DNA of 64,000 bases from Arthrobacter_H sp030452125 (GTDB lineage Bacteria > Actinomycetota > Actinomycetes > Actinomycetales > Micrococcaceae): NCBI GenBank assembly GCA_052379645.1, contig JBQSYU010000006.1; one strand, written 5' to 3'. The translations under genes and the position numbers were made by a program. The first letter of the stretch is position 1. Every line of letters starts with the position of its first letter. The notes below the pieces were generated by a model, which was given only the letters and a program-made list of their open reading frames with translations, was not told where the DNA came from and made no database searches. Positions 7,604 through 15,770 of the stretch are shown one piece after another.

Positions 7604-8814
7604 GCCCGCCGACCGCTGTTCGGCCCGCCCTGCCGTGGGTCATCGCCGGGATCGTCATGGTCGCGTTGAGCCTGCGCGCCCCGATCATCGCCCCCACCGC
7701 GGTGATCGCCGACATCCGCGAAGGCACCGGGCTCAGTGCCGCCGGGGCGGGCCTGCTGACCGGCCTGCCGGTGCTCCTCTTCGCGTTGGCCACCCCGCTG
7801 GCGTCGCGGGTGATCCGCCGTTTCGGCCCCGAAACCACGATCGTGCTCTGCCTGGCCGGGATCATGGCCGGCACGCTCATCCGCTCCTCGGGGCCGGCCC
7901 TGGTGGTGCTCGGCGGCACCGCGGTCATCGGCGCCGCCATGACGCTGGGCAATATCGCGGTCCCGGTGCTGATCCGCCGGGACGTCCCCTGGAATAAGGT
8001 CTCCTCGGCGACGGCCGCCTATTCGGCCACGATGAATGTCGGCTCGATGGCGACCCTGCTGGGCACCGCACCGTTGGCCGGGGTGGCCGGCTGGAGGTGG
8101 GCGATCGCCGCCTGGTCGATCGTCACCGCCGTCGGACTCATCTATTGGGTCCTGCGACGGCGCAACGCCCCGGGGGCCCCGTTTTCCCCCGGCATGGCGG
8201 GCAAGACGACTGGCCCGGCGGCGGCCCCGACCCGCAGCCCGGAACAGCGGGCCCACACCCAGCGCATCGTGGCGCTGCTGGTCTTCGCCTTCTGCGGGCA
8301 GTCGGCGGCCTACTACGCCACCACGGCGTGGCTGCCGCTGCTACTCACCGAGACCCGCGGCCTGGCCCCGGCGGCCTCGGGGGCCTCGGCCTCGCTGTTC
8401 CAGGTCGCCGCGATCCTCGGCGCCTTCGGGGTCCCGTTGCTGGCGAACCGCACCAGGTTGTCGGTGGCGGCGATCGTCGTGGCCGTCTTCTGGATCATCC
8501 TGCCGGTGGGGCTACTGATCGCCCCGCAGGCCTTCGTGCTGTGGTCGATCATCGGCGGCATCGCCCAGGGCGGCGGGTTCACCGTGATCTTCTCCGTCAT
8601 CCCGCGGATCTCGCATTCCGACGCCGAAGCAGCCTCGGTGTCGGCCCGCGTCCAGGGTGGCGGCTATCTCGCAGCGACAGCAGCCCCGCCGTTGGTCGGT
8701 TGGCTGAACACTCTCACCGGGGGCTGGACCGCTCCCCTGGTCCTGGTCCTGGCAGCAACCCTGACCTACACGACCGGTGCCGTGACCGCGGCCCGGCTCT
8801 CCGACCGGGACTGA
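7600..8814 (+). CDS. CynX/NimT-family MFS transporter
   Basis: A 404-residue, 12-helix transporter. The opening LSLRAPIIAPTAVI with an amphipathic loop, then LLTGLPVLLFALATPLASR, is typical of the CynX/NimT (cyanate permease, nitroimidazole efflux) subfamily. The substrate cannot be predicted. A central cytosolic loop rich in Pro, Gly and Ala separates the two six-helix halves. The reading frame stays open far upstream, but that extension lies within the preceding exporter. ATG 7600, overlapping its stop as ATGA, is the sensible start. The next gene on the other strand converges on it, with 25 bases between stops. Confidence 0.85.
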   Translation: MSPPTAVRPALPWVIAGIVMVALSLRAPIIAPTAVIADIREGTGLSAAGAGLLTGLPVLLFALATPLASRVIRRFGPETTIVLCLAGIMAGTLIRSSGPALVVLGGTAVIGAAMTLGNIAVPVLIRRDVPWNKVSSATAAYSATMNVGSMATLLGTAPLAGVAGWRWAIAAWSIVTAVGLIYWVLRRRNAPGAPFSPGMAGKTTGPAAAPTRSPEQRAHTQRIVALLVFAFCGQSAAYYATTAWLPLLLTETRGLAPAASGASASLFQVAAILGAFGVPLLANRTRLSVAAIVVAVFWIILPVGLLIAPQAFVLWSIIGGIAQGGGFTVIFSVIPRISHSDAEAASVSARVQGGGYLAATAAPPLVGWLNTLTGGWTAPLVLVLAATLTYTTGAVTAARLSDRD

Positions 8815-8839
8815 CCCCGGCCGCAGGCCAAACGCAGGA

Positions 8840-9490
8840 CTATCTGCTATTCACCGCCAGCGAGGCCCCGAACCCCAGCAGTGCGACTCCCGCGCCGCGG
8901 TCGGTCCAGCGGATGAAGCCCGGCTTCTGGAAGGTTCCCCGGGCCAGATGGGTTCCGTTGATGAGCAGCGAGAACCAGATCAGCGCCAACAGGTTGTGCA
9001 CCCCGGCCAGCGCAATGCCCATGAGCAGTGTCGAGGTTCCTGCGGGGATGAACTGCGGGATCATCGCGATGTAGAAGACCCCGACCTTGGGGTTGAGCAG
9101 GTTCGTGCCCGCACCCTTGGCCCAGGAGAACAGCAGCCCTCGGCTGGCCCGCGCGACGGGTTGATCGGCAACGACCGTGGGTGGGGTGCGACCCAGCGAA
9201 CGCCAGAGCATGGTCGCGCCCAGCCAGGCCATATACAGGGCACCGACCAGTTTGAGGATCGTGAACGCCGTTTCGGAGGCGGCCAGCAAGGCCGATGCCC
9301 CGACGGCAGCGGCAATGCCCCAGAGCATGGCACCCGAGTTGACGCCCAATGCGGTCGCGTAGCCATGGCGGCGTCCTTGGCTGATCGAAGCGCGCAGCAC
9401 CAGCACGGTGTCCAGCCCCGGGATGATGGTCAACAGGGCGGCCACGACGGCGAAGGACAGCAGGGCCGATTCGATGCTCACGACTGCCAT
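8840..9490 (-). CDS. LysE/RhtB-family amino-acid exporter
   Basis: A 216-residue, six-helix exporter. The N-terminal IPGLDTVLVLRASISQGRRHGYATALG is the LysE/RhtB hallmark (usual P-G-P or P-G-x then a conserved G-R-x-x-G loop), and LNPKVGVFYIAMIPQFI in the third quarter is equally typical. Members export lysine, arginine, homoserine, threonine or other metabolites. There is no LysG regulator next to it, so the substrate remains open. ATG 9490 has GGTGG 8 nt upstream; a GTG three codons later is possible. It is transcribed toward the CynX-like gene. Confidence 0.87.
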   Translation of the reverse strand: MAVVSIESALLSFAVVAALLTIIPGLDTVLVLRASISQGRRHGYATALGVNSGAMLWGIAAAVGASALLAASETAFTILKLVGALYMAWLGATMLWRSLGRTPPTVVADQPVARASRGLLFSWAKGAGTNLLNPKVGVFYIAMIPQFIPAGTSTLLMGIALAGVHNLLALIWFSLLINGTHLARGTFQKPGFIRWTDRGAGVALLGFGASLAVNSR

Positions 9491-9557
9491 GCTAGGGCCA
9501 CCGCAGCCAGGACCGCATCCGGCACGTCGCCGGGCGGGCCATCTGGAAGCAGACTAC

Positions 9558-9719
9558 CTAGAAACCGCGCCCCGGCGTCGTGCTGTGGTCTTCGGAGAGA
9601 TCATCGAACTCGGCGTCGATGGCGTTGGCGTTGGCGTTCCGATCTTTTTTGATCACCGCGGACACCACCCCCGCGACCATTGCTAGACCAAGAATGTTCA
9701 TGACGATCGTAAAGACCAT
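9558..9719 (-). CDS. Small single-pass membrane protein (53 aa)
   Basis: A short open frame of 53 codons starts at ATG 9719, behind an excellent ribosome site (GGGGAGGG about 8 nt upstream), and ends in TAG. The product begins MVFTIVMNILGLAMVAGVVS, one hydrophobic helix, followed by KKDR and a hydrophilic acidic tail rich in Asn-Ala (NANANA) and Asp/Glu. The topology, N-out or N-in with a charged cytosolic tail, is typical of small membrane peptides that bind a larger partner. No family is recognised. It lies alone between the lipid kinase and LysE genes, on the same strand. Confidence 0.55.
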   Translation of the reverse strand: MVFTIVMNILGLAMVAGVVSAVIKKDRNANANAIDAEFDDLSEDHSTTPGRGF

Positions 9720-9877
9720 GGCCGACGCCCTCCCCAGTTGTTGATACGTTCTCGCAGGCGACAGAATTCATCCAAGAACCTGTCTTAAGCCCCAAGGTAC
9801 AGTCTCGACCCGCCCGGCAGGGGAGGCAAGGCCGCCAGATGTCGAACCGTGACCAAGGCAACCCTGCAGGTACCGCC

Positions 9878-10771
9878 TTAGCGCAGAATCTGGACGGCAG
9901 CAGGCACAACGTCGATCAGTACCGCCCCGCTGCCGACCATTCCCTCGGTTTCGCCATCGCCCCCGTAAAGAATCGCCGGCTCGGCCGAAAGTGTGATGGA
10001 TCTGCCGCGGAAGGTGTGCACCGTGGGCAAGTCGACGTGGGTACCTCCGTAGACCTTCGGCAAGGCCCGGATCATGTCCAGCCGGCCGAAGGCCTCAATC
10101 ACCACGATGTCCAAGAGTCCATCGTCGATGCTGGCTTCCGGGGCAATGCGCATACCCGAGCCGTAGTAGGCCGAATTGGCAACGGCCACGCAGGCCGCTT
10201 TGAAGATCCGCTCGGTCCCGTCGATGCCCACGGTCAACCGGGTGGGACGGAACGTGGCCAAGGCGTACAGGCCGTTCAGCGGATACTGCCACGACCGTGG
10301 CAGCCAGTGCCCGCGGGCGACCCGGTCGGCGACCACTGCGTCGATGCCTGCGTAGATCGAACCCGCCACCACTCGTGAGGTGCCGTCGGGGGCGGTGGTG
10401 GTGATGAGGTCGGTTTCCGCGGGTTCCTCGTCGAGCAGGATGGTTGCCACGGCGTGAGGATCCGTGGGCAATCCCAGCATCCTGGCGAAGTCGTTGCCCC
10501 GTCCGGCGGGGATGACCCCCAGGATCCCGCCGAGCCGGGCCACTTCTCCGGCGAGCGCCGAGACGGTCCCGTCACCTCCGACAGCGACCACCACATCGCC
10601 GCGGATGACGGCCTGGGCAAGGGCTCTTTTGCCCTCCGCCGGCCCCGAGGGGGCCACGGTTTCGACCCGGGCCCCGGACTCGCGTAGGATCCGCTCCACG
10701 CGGGCGGCCGCGGCCAGAGGGTCGCCGCTGCCGGCAGCCCGGTTGACCAGGAGGGTAAAGGATCGATTCAC
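9878..10771 (-). CDS. YegS/DAGK-type lipid kinase
   Basis: A 297-residue protein of the diacylglycerol/sphingosine kinase fold. The nucleotide motif VAVGGDGTVSALA is at about residues 62-74, PAGRGNDFAR at about 87-96, and the second-domain acidic motif GGDGE near the C-terminus. Such enzymes phosphorylate diacylglycerol or related lipids at the inner membrane face and feed phosphatidate back to phospholipid synthesis; some act in lipid-linked glycan recycling. The length is normal. The start is GTG 10771, with no clear ribosome site. It stands alone, downstream of the HNH endonuclease gene. Confidence 0.87.
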   Translation of the reverse strand: MNRSFTLLVNRAAGSGDPLAAAARVERILRESGARVETVAPSGPAEGKRALAQAVIRGDVVVAVGGDGTVSALAGEVARLGGILGVIPAGRGNDFARMLGLPTDPHAVATILLDEEPAETDLITTTAPDGTSRVVAGSIYAGIDAVVADRVARGHWLPRSWQYPLNGLYALATFRPTRLTVGIDGTERIFKAACVAVANSAYYGSGMRIAPEASIDDGLLDIVVIEAFGRLDMIRALPKVYGGTHVDLPTVHTFRGRSITLSAEPAILYGGDGETEGMVGSGAVLIDVVPAAVQILR

Positions 10772-10834
10772 GCGGACCAGACTACGGTGCCGCGGGCGGC
10801 CCGCCGCTTTTCGCGTGCCGCGGTTGCTGTCGCC

Positions 10835-12232
10835 TCAGTCGGCGGTTCCGGGGAGTGCTGGTGCTTGCGAGCGGTAGACGTGTCCTGTCGGCGTTGTGGT
10901 TTCCACCATGTGCCGGGCTCCGGCGACCTTGCGGGAGTGCCAGTTCAGCGCTTCCTTCGTGTGGTTGCAGCGGACACAGGTTCCCTGCCCGTTTTCCGCG
11001 ACGGTCGCCCCGCCTCCGGCCCAGGCCAGGATGTGATCCATATGCCGGATGGGAGCATCGCACCACGGGCGGGTGCAGGTCTGGTCCCGTACTTCGATGA
11101 AGCGCCGCAAGCCGCGCGGGAACAGTCTGGCCCGCGAATCCAGGCCCACGAGTTCCCCCGTGGCAGGCGCCGTATAGAGCCGTCGGATCCAGGCCAGGGA
11201 GTCGGGCCCGGGCGGCGCGTTGGACTCTTGCCCGTCGGTGGGTTCCTGGGGTGTCGCTGTCGACAGACGGGCAGCCCGAGTCGCTTCGCGGATCATGTCC
11301 CGGGCGACCTGCGCCGGAACGACCCCATAGCCCTGCAGGTGTGCCGGTTCCGTATCGCCCTGGAACAGCGTCCGGTCCGTCATCACCAGCTGGATCTCCA
11401 CGCGCATACCCTCGGCCCGCTGCTGCCCGGTGACCCGTTCCACCAACGTGTCGGCCATGATCTGGCCGCGGCTGCGCGCATCCCCGGTTGCCGTCGCGAG
11501 ATCCGCGGCCCGGGTCAGTGCCTTCAGCACCGCGACCCCCTGGCCCACGGGCAGGGACCCGGTCAGGATGGCCATGGTGTCCGGGGCCGGACGTAGGCTC
11601 ACATGCCGGTCCCCCACGGCCCGGCGGGCGCGTTCGACCGCTGCTTTCGGGCTGGCCTGCTCGGCCAGATGCCGTGCCATGGCCTTCAGCTTCCGATTGC
11701 CGACCCCCTCGATGGTGCGTGGATCGGCCATCAAGGCCGCATCGACCTTTTTCCGGTCCTCCAACTCCAGGCAGGCGGTCTCACCCACCAGCAACGTGGC
11801 GCGCCATTCGCTGATCTCCCCGGCGCGGAACGCCTCATGGGTATGGGGCATTTCATCCACCATGGCCCGGGCGAAGCCCAGGAGCCGGGAGCCCTCATGC
11901 GGGGACTCACGCCGGGCCAATGCCACCTGCGCGCCGACCCCCTGTCCACGCTTTTCGGGGTCGACACCGGCGGCCGCTTCGCGTCTGACCGCCCGCTCAC
12001 GCAGGGCCACGGCCGCCCGCGCCGGATAGGCGCCGGCAGCCGACTTCACCGCTTCCAACCCGGAAAGCAGATCCACCAGACCCGCTTCGCCCAACCGGGT
12101 TCCCCCGAGCGCCAGGGCCGCCCTCACCGCCTCGATCCGGGCGAGCGCGGGCTCCGCAACCGCCGCGGCGTCGGACACCCCGGGGGAGCCCGGGGCTCCG
12201 CCGGCATTTTCTCCTACCTCATACTCGAACAT
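10835..12232 (-). CDS. 13E12/DUF222 HNH endonuclease, SOS-controlled
   Basis: A 465-residue protein of the actinobacterial 13E12 repeat family. A long helical DUF222 region (about 30-330, Ala/Arg-rich) leads to a C-terminal HNH nuclease: CTRPWCD, RHMDHILAWAGGG, then CVRCN and a final His. The two Cys pairs and the HNH-type His residues are intact, so it should be an active metal-dependent DNase. These genes occur in many scattered copies in actinobacteria and behave as selfish or repeat-associated elements. A near-perfect LexA box covers the start codon, which implies induction by DNA damage. No ribosome site sits at the usual distance, and the mRNA may be nearly leaderless. Confidence 0.85.
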   Translation of the reverse strand: MFEYEVGENAGGAPGSPGVSDAAAVAEPALARIEAVRAALALGGTRLGEAGLVDLLSGLEAVKSAAGAYPARAAVALRERAVRREAAAGVDPEKRGQGVGAQVALARRESPHEGSRLLGFARAMVDEMPHTHEAFRAGEISEWRATLLVGETACLELEDRKKVDAALMADPRTIEGVGNRKLKAMARHLAEQASPKAAVERARRAVGDRHVSLRPAPDTMAILTGSLPVGQGVAVLKALTRAADLATATGDARSRGQIMADTLVERVTGQQRAEGMRVEIQLVMTDRTLFQGDTEPAHLQGYGVVPAQVARDMIREATRAARLSTATPQEPTDGQESNAPPGPDSLAWIRRLYTAPATGELVGLDSRARLFPRGLRRFIEVRDQTCTRPWCDAPIRHMDHILAWAGGGATVAENGQGTCVRCNHTKEALNWHSRKVAGARHMVETTTPTGHVYRSQAPALPGTAD

Positions 12233-12241
12233 GTATTCGAG
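12224..12241. promoter_or_regulatory. LexA (SOS) box over the HNH start codon
   Basis: CTCGAACATGTATTCGAG is an inverted repeat with 6-bp perfect outer arms. The inner 16 bases match the actinobacterial SOS consensus TCGAAC-N4-GTTCGA at all but one defined position (A for G in the right half). It overlaps the ATG at 12230-12232, so LexA would block initiation directly. Confidence 0.75.
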
Positions 12242-12417
12242 TTTAGTTTTCTTCCTCCGACCCCATCCCGACGGGATCCCGCCTGTGCACAGCCATCACC
12301 GGCACGGATCCTGTGGAGGGGACGAGCAGGGCTCCTGTACTTCACCGGGAGCTTATGCGTACGTTGGCTGGAAGGGGATGCCACCCCACCCATCCGACCA
12401 GGAAGAGGATGATTTCC

Positions 12418-13239
12418 ATGCCACAGATCACCGGAGCCGACGGAAACACGCTGAACTACCAGGACACGGCGGGCGAAGGCCGTCCGGTCGTCCTGATCCA
12501 CGGCTGGCCGCTCGATGGCACCTCCTGGGCCAACCAGGTGGGCCCGCTGGCCGAGAAGGGCCATCGCGTCATCACCTACGACCGTCGCGGTTTCGGCGCC
12601 TCCGAGCCGGCCGCACGCTACGACTACGACGCGCTGGCGGCCGACGTCGCGGCACTACTGGAGGGGCTTGACCTCAAGGACGTCACCCTCGTCGGGTTCT
12701 CCATGGGTGGCGGCGAGGTCGCCCGCTACGTCTCGGCCCACGGCGAGCAACGCCTCCACTCGATCATCTTCGCCGCGGGGGTGCCGCCCTTCCTGCTCAA
12801 GACCGACGGGAACCCGGACGGTCCGCTGGAGGAGGCGCAAGCCAACGAGATGAAGTCCCAACTGACAGCGGACCGCAACGCCTTCTTCGAGGGGTTCACC
12901 CCCGGCTTCTACTCGGCCGGGGACCAGTTGTGCGTCAGCGAGGACCAGCTGAAGGAAACCATCGCCGTGTCCTGCCGGTCCAACGAGGCGGCCGCAGTGG
13001 CCTGCATGGATGCCTTCGGCACCACCGACTTCCGCGAGGACCTACCCAGCATCACGGTGCCTACACTCGTGATCCACGGCGATAGCGACGGCGTCGTACC
13101 CTTCGAAGGCTCTGGCCAGCGCACCCACGAAGCCATCGGCCACAGCGAGCTCGTCGTCATCGAGGGAGCACCCCACGGACTCATCGTGTCCCACGCCGGG
13201 GAATTCAACTCCGCGCTGCTGGACTTCCTCGATCGCTAG
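12418..13239 (+). CDS. Non-heme chloroperoxidase-like alpha/beta hydrolase
   Basis: A 273-residue alpha/beta-hydrolase. The oxyanion-hole motif HGWPLDG, the nucleophile elbow GFSMGGGE (Ser near residue 97), the acid in VIHGDSDGVVP and the catalytic His in EGAPHG are all present and ordered. HGWPL with GFSMGGGEVARY is the pattern of cofactor-free haloperoxidases/perhydrolases and related esterases. It probably acts as an esterase or forms peracids in vitro; its natural substrate is unknown. ATG 12418 has AAGAGG 9 nt upstream; an ATG three codons earlier is also possible. It is divergent from the HNH gene, with 185 bases between them. Confidence 0.85.
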   Translation: MPQITGADGNTLNYQDTAGEGRPVVLIHGWPLDGTSWANQVGPLAEKGHRVITYDRRGFGASEPAARYDYDALAADVAALLEGLDLKDVTLVGFSMGGGEVARYVSAHGEQRLHSIIFAAGVPPFLLKTDGNPDGPLEEAQANEMKSQLTADRNAFFEGFTPGFYSAGDQLCVSEDQLKETIAVSCRSNEAAAVACMDAFGTTDFREDLPSITVPTLVIHGDSDGVVPFEGSGQRTHEAIGHSELVVIEGAPHGLIVSHAGEFNSALLDFLDR

Positions 13240-13332
13240 CCGACACATCTGTCTGGAGGCCCACGGTCGTTGTGATCCCCTGCAGGGGGTGTGAGACTGG
13301 GCCCTGACCCGTCGACTCCAAGGAGGGGTGTG

Positions 13333-13401
13333 ATGCCGAAAACCGGCCTCGAGAAGGAACGTTTCGCCGCATCCCTGGACCTGCCGGGGGCCGGCTCATG
13401 A
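13333..13401 (+). CDS. 22-codon leader ORF coupled to AI-2E permease gene
   Basis: ATG 13333 is preceded by a strong AAGGAGGGG. The frame encodes 22 residues (MPKTGLEKERFAASLDLPGA, then GS), and its TGA overlaps the ATG of the next gene as ATGA. The large gene itself has no good ribosome site of its own, so translation probably enters through this leader. The peptide is hydrophilic and of no known family. It may only be a coupling device. Confidence 0.5.
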   Translation: MPKTGLEKERFAASLDLPGAGS

Positions 13402-14525
13402 GCGAGGCCCCGCCCCGCTCATTGGCCCGCGGCCTCACCACGGCCAGTCGCTGGACCGCCAAGTCCCTGGTGCTGGTCGTCGGGTTGGTGGTGTTGTGGC
13501 TGCTGCTGCGCACCTTATGGGCGGTGGTCTTCCCTTTGTTGCTGGCCCTGCTGCTGTCCTCGTTGTTGTGGCCGCTATGCCGGGGACTCCACCGGGCAAT
13601 GCCCCGCGCGCTGGCCGCCCTACTGTCGTTGCTGGTGTTGTTGGCCGTCGTGGCGGGCGTCATCTGGGCGGCCATCCCCGCCCTCGGTTCAGGGACCCGC
13701 CGCCTGGGCGCACTCGCCCAGGAGAACCTCACCAGCTTCACCACGCAACTGCGCGATTTGCCGCTGGATCTGAGCGGGGTGGACCTGCAGCAGAACCTGG
13801 AGGACATCCTGGGCTGGGTGGGCGGCCGCTGGCAGGACATCCTGTTCGGCATCGCCTCGGGTCTGGGATCGGTGACCAGCCTCATCGTCGTGCTGCTGCT
13901 GACCCTGGTGCTGACCTTCTTCTGCCTCAAGGACGGCGAGCGCTTCCTGCCCTGGGTGTTCCACTGGACCTCGCCGGAGACCCACGTCCATGCCGGACGT
14001 CTGGGCGAACAGGCCTGGCAGGCCCTGTCCGCCTACCTGAAGACGCAGATCATCGTGGCCCTGGTCGACGCCGTCTTCATCGGGTTGGGCCTGTGGCTGC
14101 TGGACGTCCCGCTGGCCTTCCCGCTGGCGCTGCTGATCTTCTTCGCCGGATTCATCCCCGTGATCGGCGCCGTCTCCACCGGCCTGCTGGCCACCCTGGT
14201 GGCCCTGCTGGCGCACGGCTGGGCCACCGCCCTGGCGACCCTGGTGGTGGTGCTGGCCGTCCAGCAGCTCGAGGCGAACCTGCTGCAGCCCTACATCGTG
14301 GGCAAGGCCCTGCATCTGCATCCGGCCGTCGTCATCGGGGCCGTCACACTCGGCTTCACTCTCTTCGGCATCATCGGGGCCTTCCTCGCCGTGCCGGTGA
14401 CCGCCGTTGCAGTCGTCGTCCTGCGCTACCTGCGCGAACAAACCCAACCCGCTCCCCCACCGGAAGCCCCCGAGACGCCCTCGGACGCGGCCGACGAGGA
14501 TCCGGCGTCACCCACCCCGGCATGA
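13398..14525 (+). CDS. AI-2E family (PerM-type) membrane transporter
   Basis: A 375-residue, roughly eight-helix protein of the AI-2E/PerM family. Typical are a Pro-broken pair of N-terminal helices, a long extracytoplasmic amphipathic stretch, FFCLKDGERFLPW after helix 4, IIVALVDAVFIGLGLWLLDVP, and the terminal QQLEANLLQPYIVGKALHLHP. Members have been linked to AI-2 export, Na+/H+ antiport or lipid-related transport, so the substrate is unclear. The tail is Pro/Asp-rich. It overlaps the 22-codon leader by 4 bases. A second family member lies at 15767-16870, on the other side of the efflux operon. Confidence 0.82.
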   Translation: MSEAPPRSLARGLTTASRWTAKSLVLVVGLVVLWLLLRTLWAVVFPLLLALLLSSLLWPLCRGLHRAMPRALAALLSLLVLLAVVAGVIWAAIPALGSGTRRLGALAQENLTSFTTQLRDLPLDLSGVDLQQNLEDILGWVGGRWQDILFGIASGLGSVTSLIVVLLLTLVLTFFCLKDGERFLPWVFHWTSPETHVHAGRLGEQAWQALSAYLKTQIIVALVDAVFIGLGLWLLDVPLAFPLALLIFFAGFIPVIGAVSTGLLATLVALLAHGWATALATLVVVLAVQQLEANLLQPYIVGKALHLHPAVVIGAVTLGFTLFGIIGAFLAVPVTAVAVVVLRYLREQTQPAPPPEAPETPSDAADEDPASPTPA

Positions 14526-14528
14526 CGA

Positions 14529-14546
14529 ACCAACCTTCCGGTTGGT
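14529..14546. promoter_or_regulatory. TetR operator candidate
   Basis: ACCAACCTTCCGGTTGGT has perfect 7-bp arms (ACCAACC/GGTTGGT) around a 4-nt centre. It lies 11 bases before the ATG of the TetR gene. Position and symmetry fit an auto-operator controlling the TetR-SMR-SMR operon. Confidence 0.65.
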
Positions 14547-14557
14547 AAAGTAAGGGC

Positions 14558-15094
14558 ATGAGTGCCGATACCCGCGACCAGATCATCGATTCCTCCCTGC
14601 GCCTGCTGCGCCAGGGGGACACGGTCTCCCTGGAATCGGCGGCCCGCGAGGCGGGGCTGACCAAACCCGGGCTGATGTACCACTTCCGGACCAAGGAAGC
14701 GCTCATGCTCGGGCTGGTCGACGCGGTGATCGATCAATGGGTCGTCGAACTTTCGGCCCGTCTGGGAGATACCCCGGAACAGGCCACGGCCACCGACCGG
14801 GTCACGGCCTATCTGGAATGGACACTGGAGCGGAACTTCGACGCCTCCGATCTGGTGATGCTCACCGATCCGCGCCTGCGCGACCCGCTGACCGAACGGT
14901 GGAGTAAACGCTTCGGCCCGTGGTTCGCCGTGCCCGACGGCGCATCGGCGGCCCTGCGCGGACGGTTGGCAGCGGTCAGGCTGTTGGCCGACGGCATCTG
15001 GTTCGCCAGCGCCACCGACATCCTGCCCCCAGCGCAGGACGAGCTGGAGACCATCCGCACCGCCGCCGTCTCACTGTTGGAGGACCAGCCATGA
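14558..15094 (+). CDS. TetR-family repressor of SMR efflux operon
   Basis: A 178-residue TetR/AcrR regulator. The N-terminal helix-turn-helix spans about residues 5-50 (VSLESAAREAGLTKPGLMYHFRTKEALM), followed by an all-helical ligand-binding domain. It heads an operon with two small multidrug resistance subunits, its stop overlapping the first as ATGA. A 7-bp-arm palindrome sits directly upstream. The expected behaviour is repression of the efflux pair, relieved by a cationic drug or metabolite. The ligand cannot be read from sequence. Confidence 0.87.
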   Translation: MSADTRDQIIDSSLRLLRQGDTVSLESAAREAGLTKPGLMYHFRTKEALMLGLVDAVIDQWVVELSARLGDTPEQATATDRVTAYLEWTLERNFDASDLVMLTDPRLRDPLTERWSKRFGPWFAVPDGASAALRGRLAAVRLLADGIWFASATDILPPAQDELETIRTAAVSLLEDQP

Positions 15095-15450
15095 AGAAGT
15101 GGCTTCTGTTGACCGGGGCCATCCTCACCGAGGTCACCGGCTCGGTGTCACTGAAGGCCGCCGTCGAACACCCCGGCTGGTATTTCCTCACCGCCGTCGG
15201 ATTCGTGGTGGCCTTCGTCTTCCTCGCCGCCGTCCTGCGCGAAGGGATGCCCTTGGGCGTGGCCTACGGCATCTGGGGTGCCAGCGGTGTCGCCCTGACT
15301 GCTGCCCTGTCGGCAATCATCTTCGGCGAACCATTGACGGCCACCATGCTCGCCGGGATGGGGCTGATCATTGCCGGGGTGCTGACCATCGAACTCGGTT
15401 CCCAACGCGCCGCGGAGCGTGCACCTGAACAGCAAGGGACTCCAGCATGA
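15091..15450 (+). CDS. SMR efflux subunit A
   Basis: A 119-residue, four-helix small multidrug resistance protein. The essential proton/drug-binding Glu14 is in place (LTEVTGSVSLK), and the GVAYGIWGASGVALTA loop of helices 3-4 is canonical. Beyond helix 4 it has a hydrophilic tail of about 15 residues, absent in its partner. Paired SMR genes such as EbrAB or YkkCD form obligate heterodimers with opposite membrane orientation, which the tandem arrangement suggests here. It starts inside the TetR stop and ends inside the start of subunit B, so all three genes are coupled. Confidence 0.88.
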   Translation: MKKWLLLTGAILTEVTGSVSLKAAVEHPGWYFLTAVGFVVAFVFLAAVLREGMPLGVAYGIWGASGVALTAALSAIIFGEPLTATMLAGMGLIIAGVLTIELGSQRAAERAPEQQGTPA

Positions 15451-15770
15451 TCGGCTGGGTCCTGTTGGGTGCGGCCATCGTCAGTGAAGTCGCCGGCACC
15501 TTGTCCTTGCGCATGGCCACGTCCGGGAGTCGCCGCTGGTACGGCGCCGTCGCCACCGGGTACCTCGTCGCCTTCTCCTGCCTGGCCTTGGCACTGCAGA
15601 CCGGGCTGGCCCTCGGCGTCGCCTACGGGATCTGGGCCGCCGTGGGGGTGGCGTTGACCGCTCTGGCCAGCAAGGTCCTCTTCGGTGAACCGCTGAACTG
15701 GGTCATGACCTGCGGCATCATCCTGATCATCGGGGGTGTGCTCCTGGTCGAAACCGGGGCCGCAGCCTAG
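15447..15770 (+). CDS. SMR efflux subunit B
   Basis: A 107-residue, four-helix SMR protein. Glu14 (IVSEVAGTLSLR) and GVAYGIWAAVGVALTA are conserved, and it has the minimal SMR length with no tail. It overlaps subunit A by ATGA. Charged loop residues differ from those of subunit A (RMATSGSRRWY after helix 1), consistent with opposite orientation in an asymmetric pair, though I cannot compute the bias exactly. Its stop overlaps by 4 bases the stop of the convergent AI-2E family gene. Confidence 0.88.
   Translation: MIGWVLLGAAIVSEVAGTLSLRMATSGSRRWYGAVATGYLVAFSCLALALQTGLALGVAYGIWAAVGVALTALASKVLFGEPLNWVMTCGIILIIGGVLLVETGAAA

Noticed and set aside
13276..13290. CCCCTGCAGGGG palindrome as a terminator after the chloroperoxidase-like gene
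   Set aside because: A perfect palindrome with no loop and no T-tract cannot form a normal terminator hairpin.
13496..14548. 350-codon plus frame within the AI-2E family gene
   Set aside because: Gly/Arg/Pro-rich shadow in another frame; the real gene has helices and family motifs.
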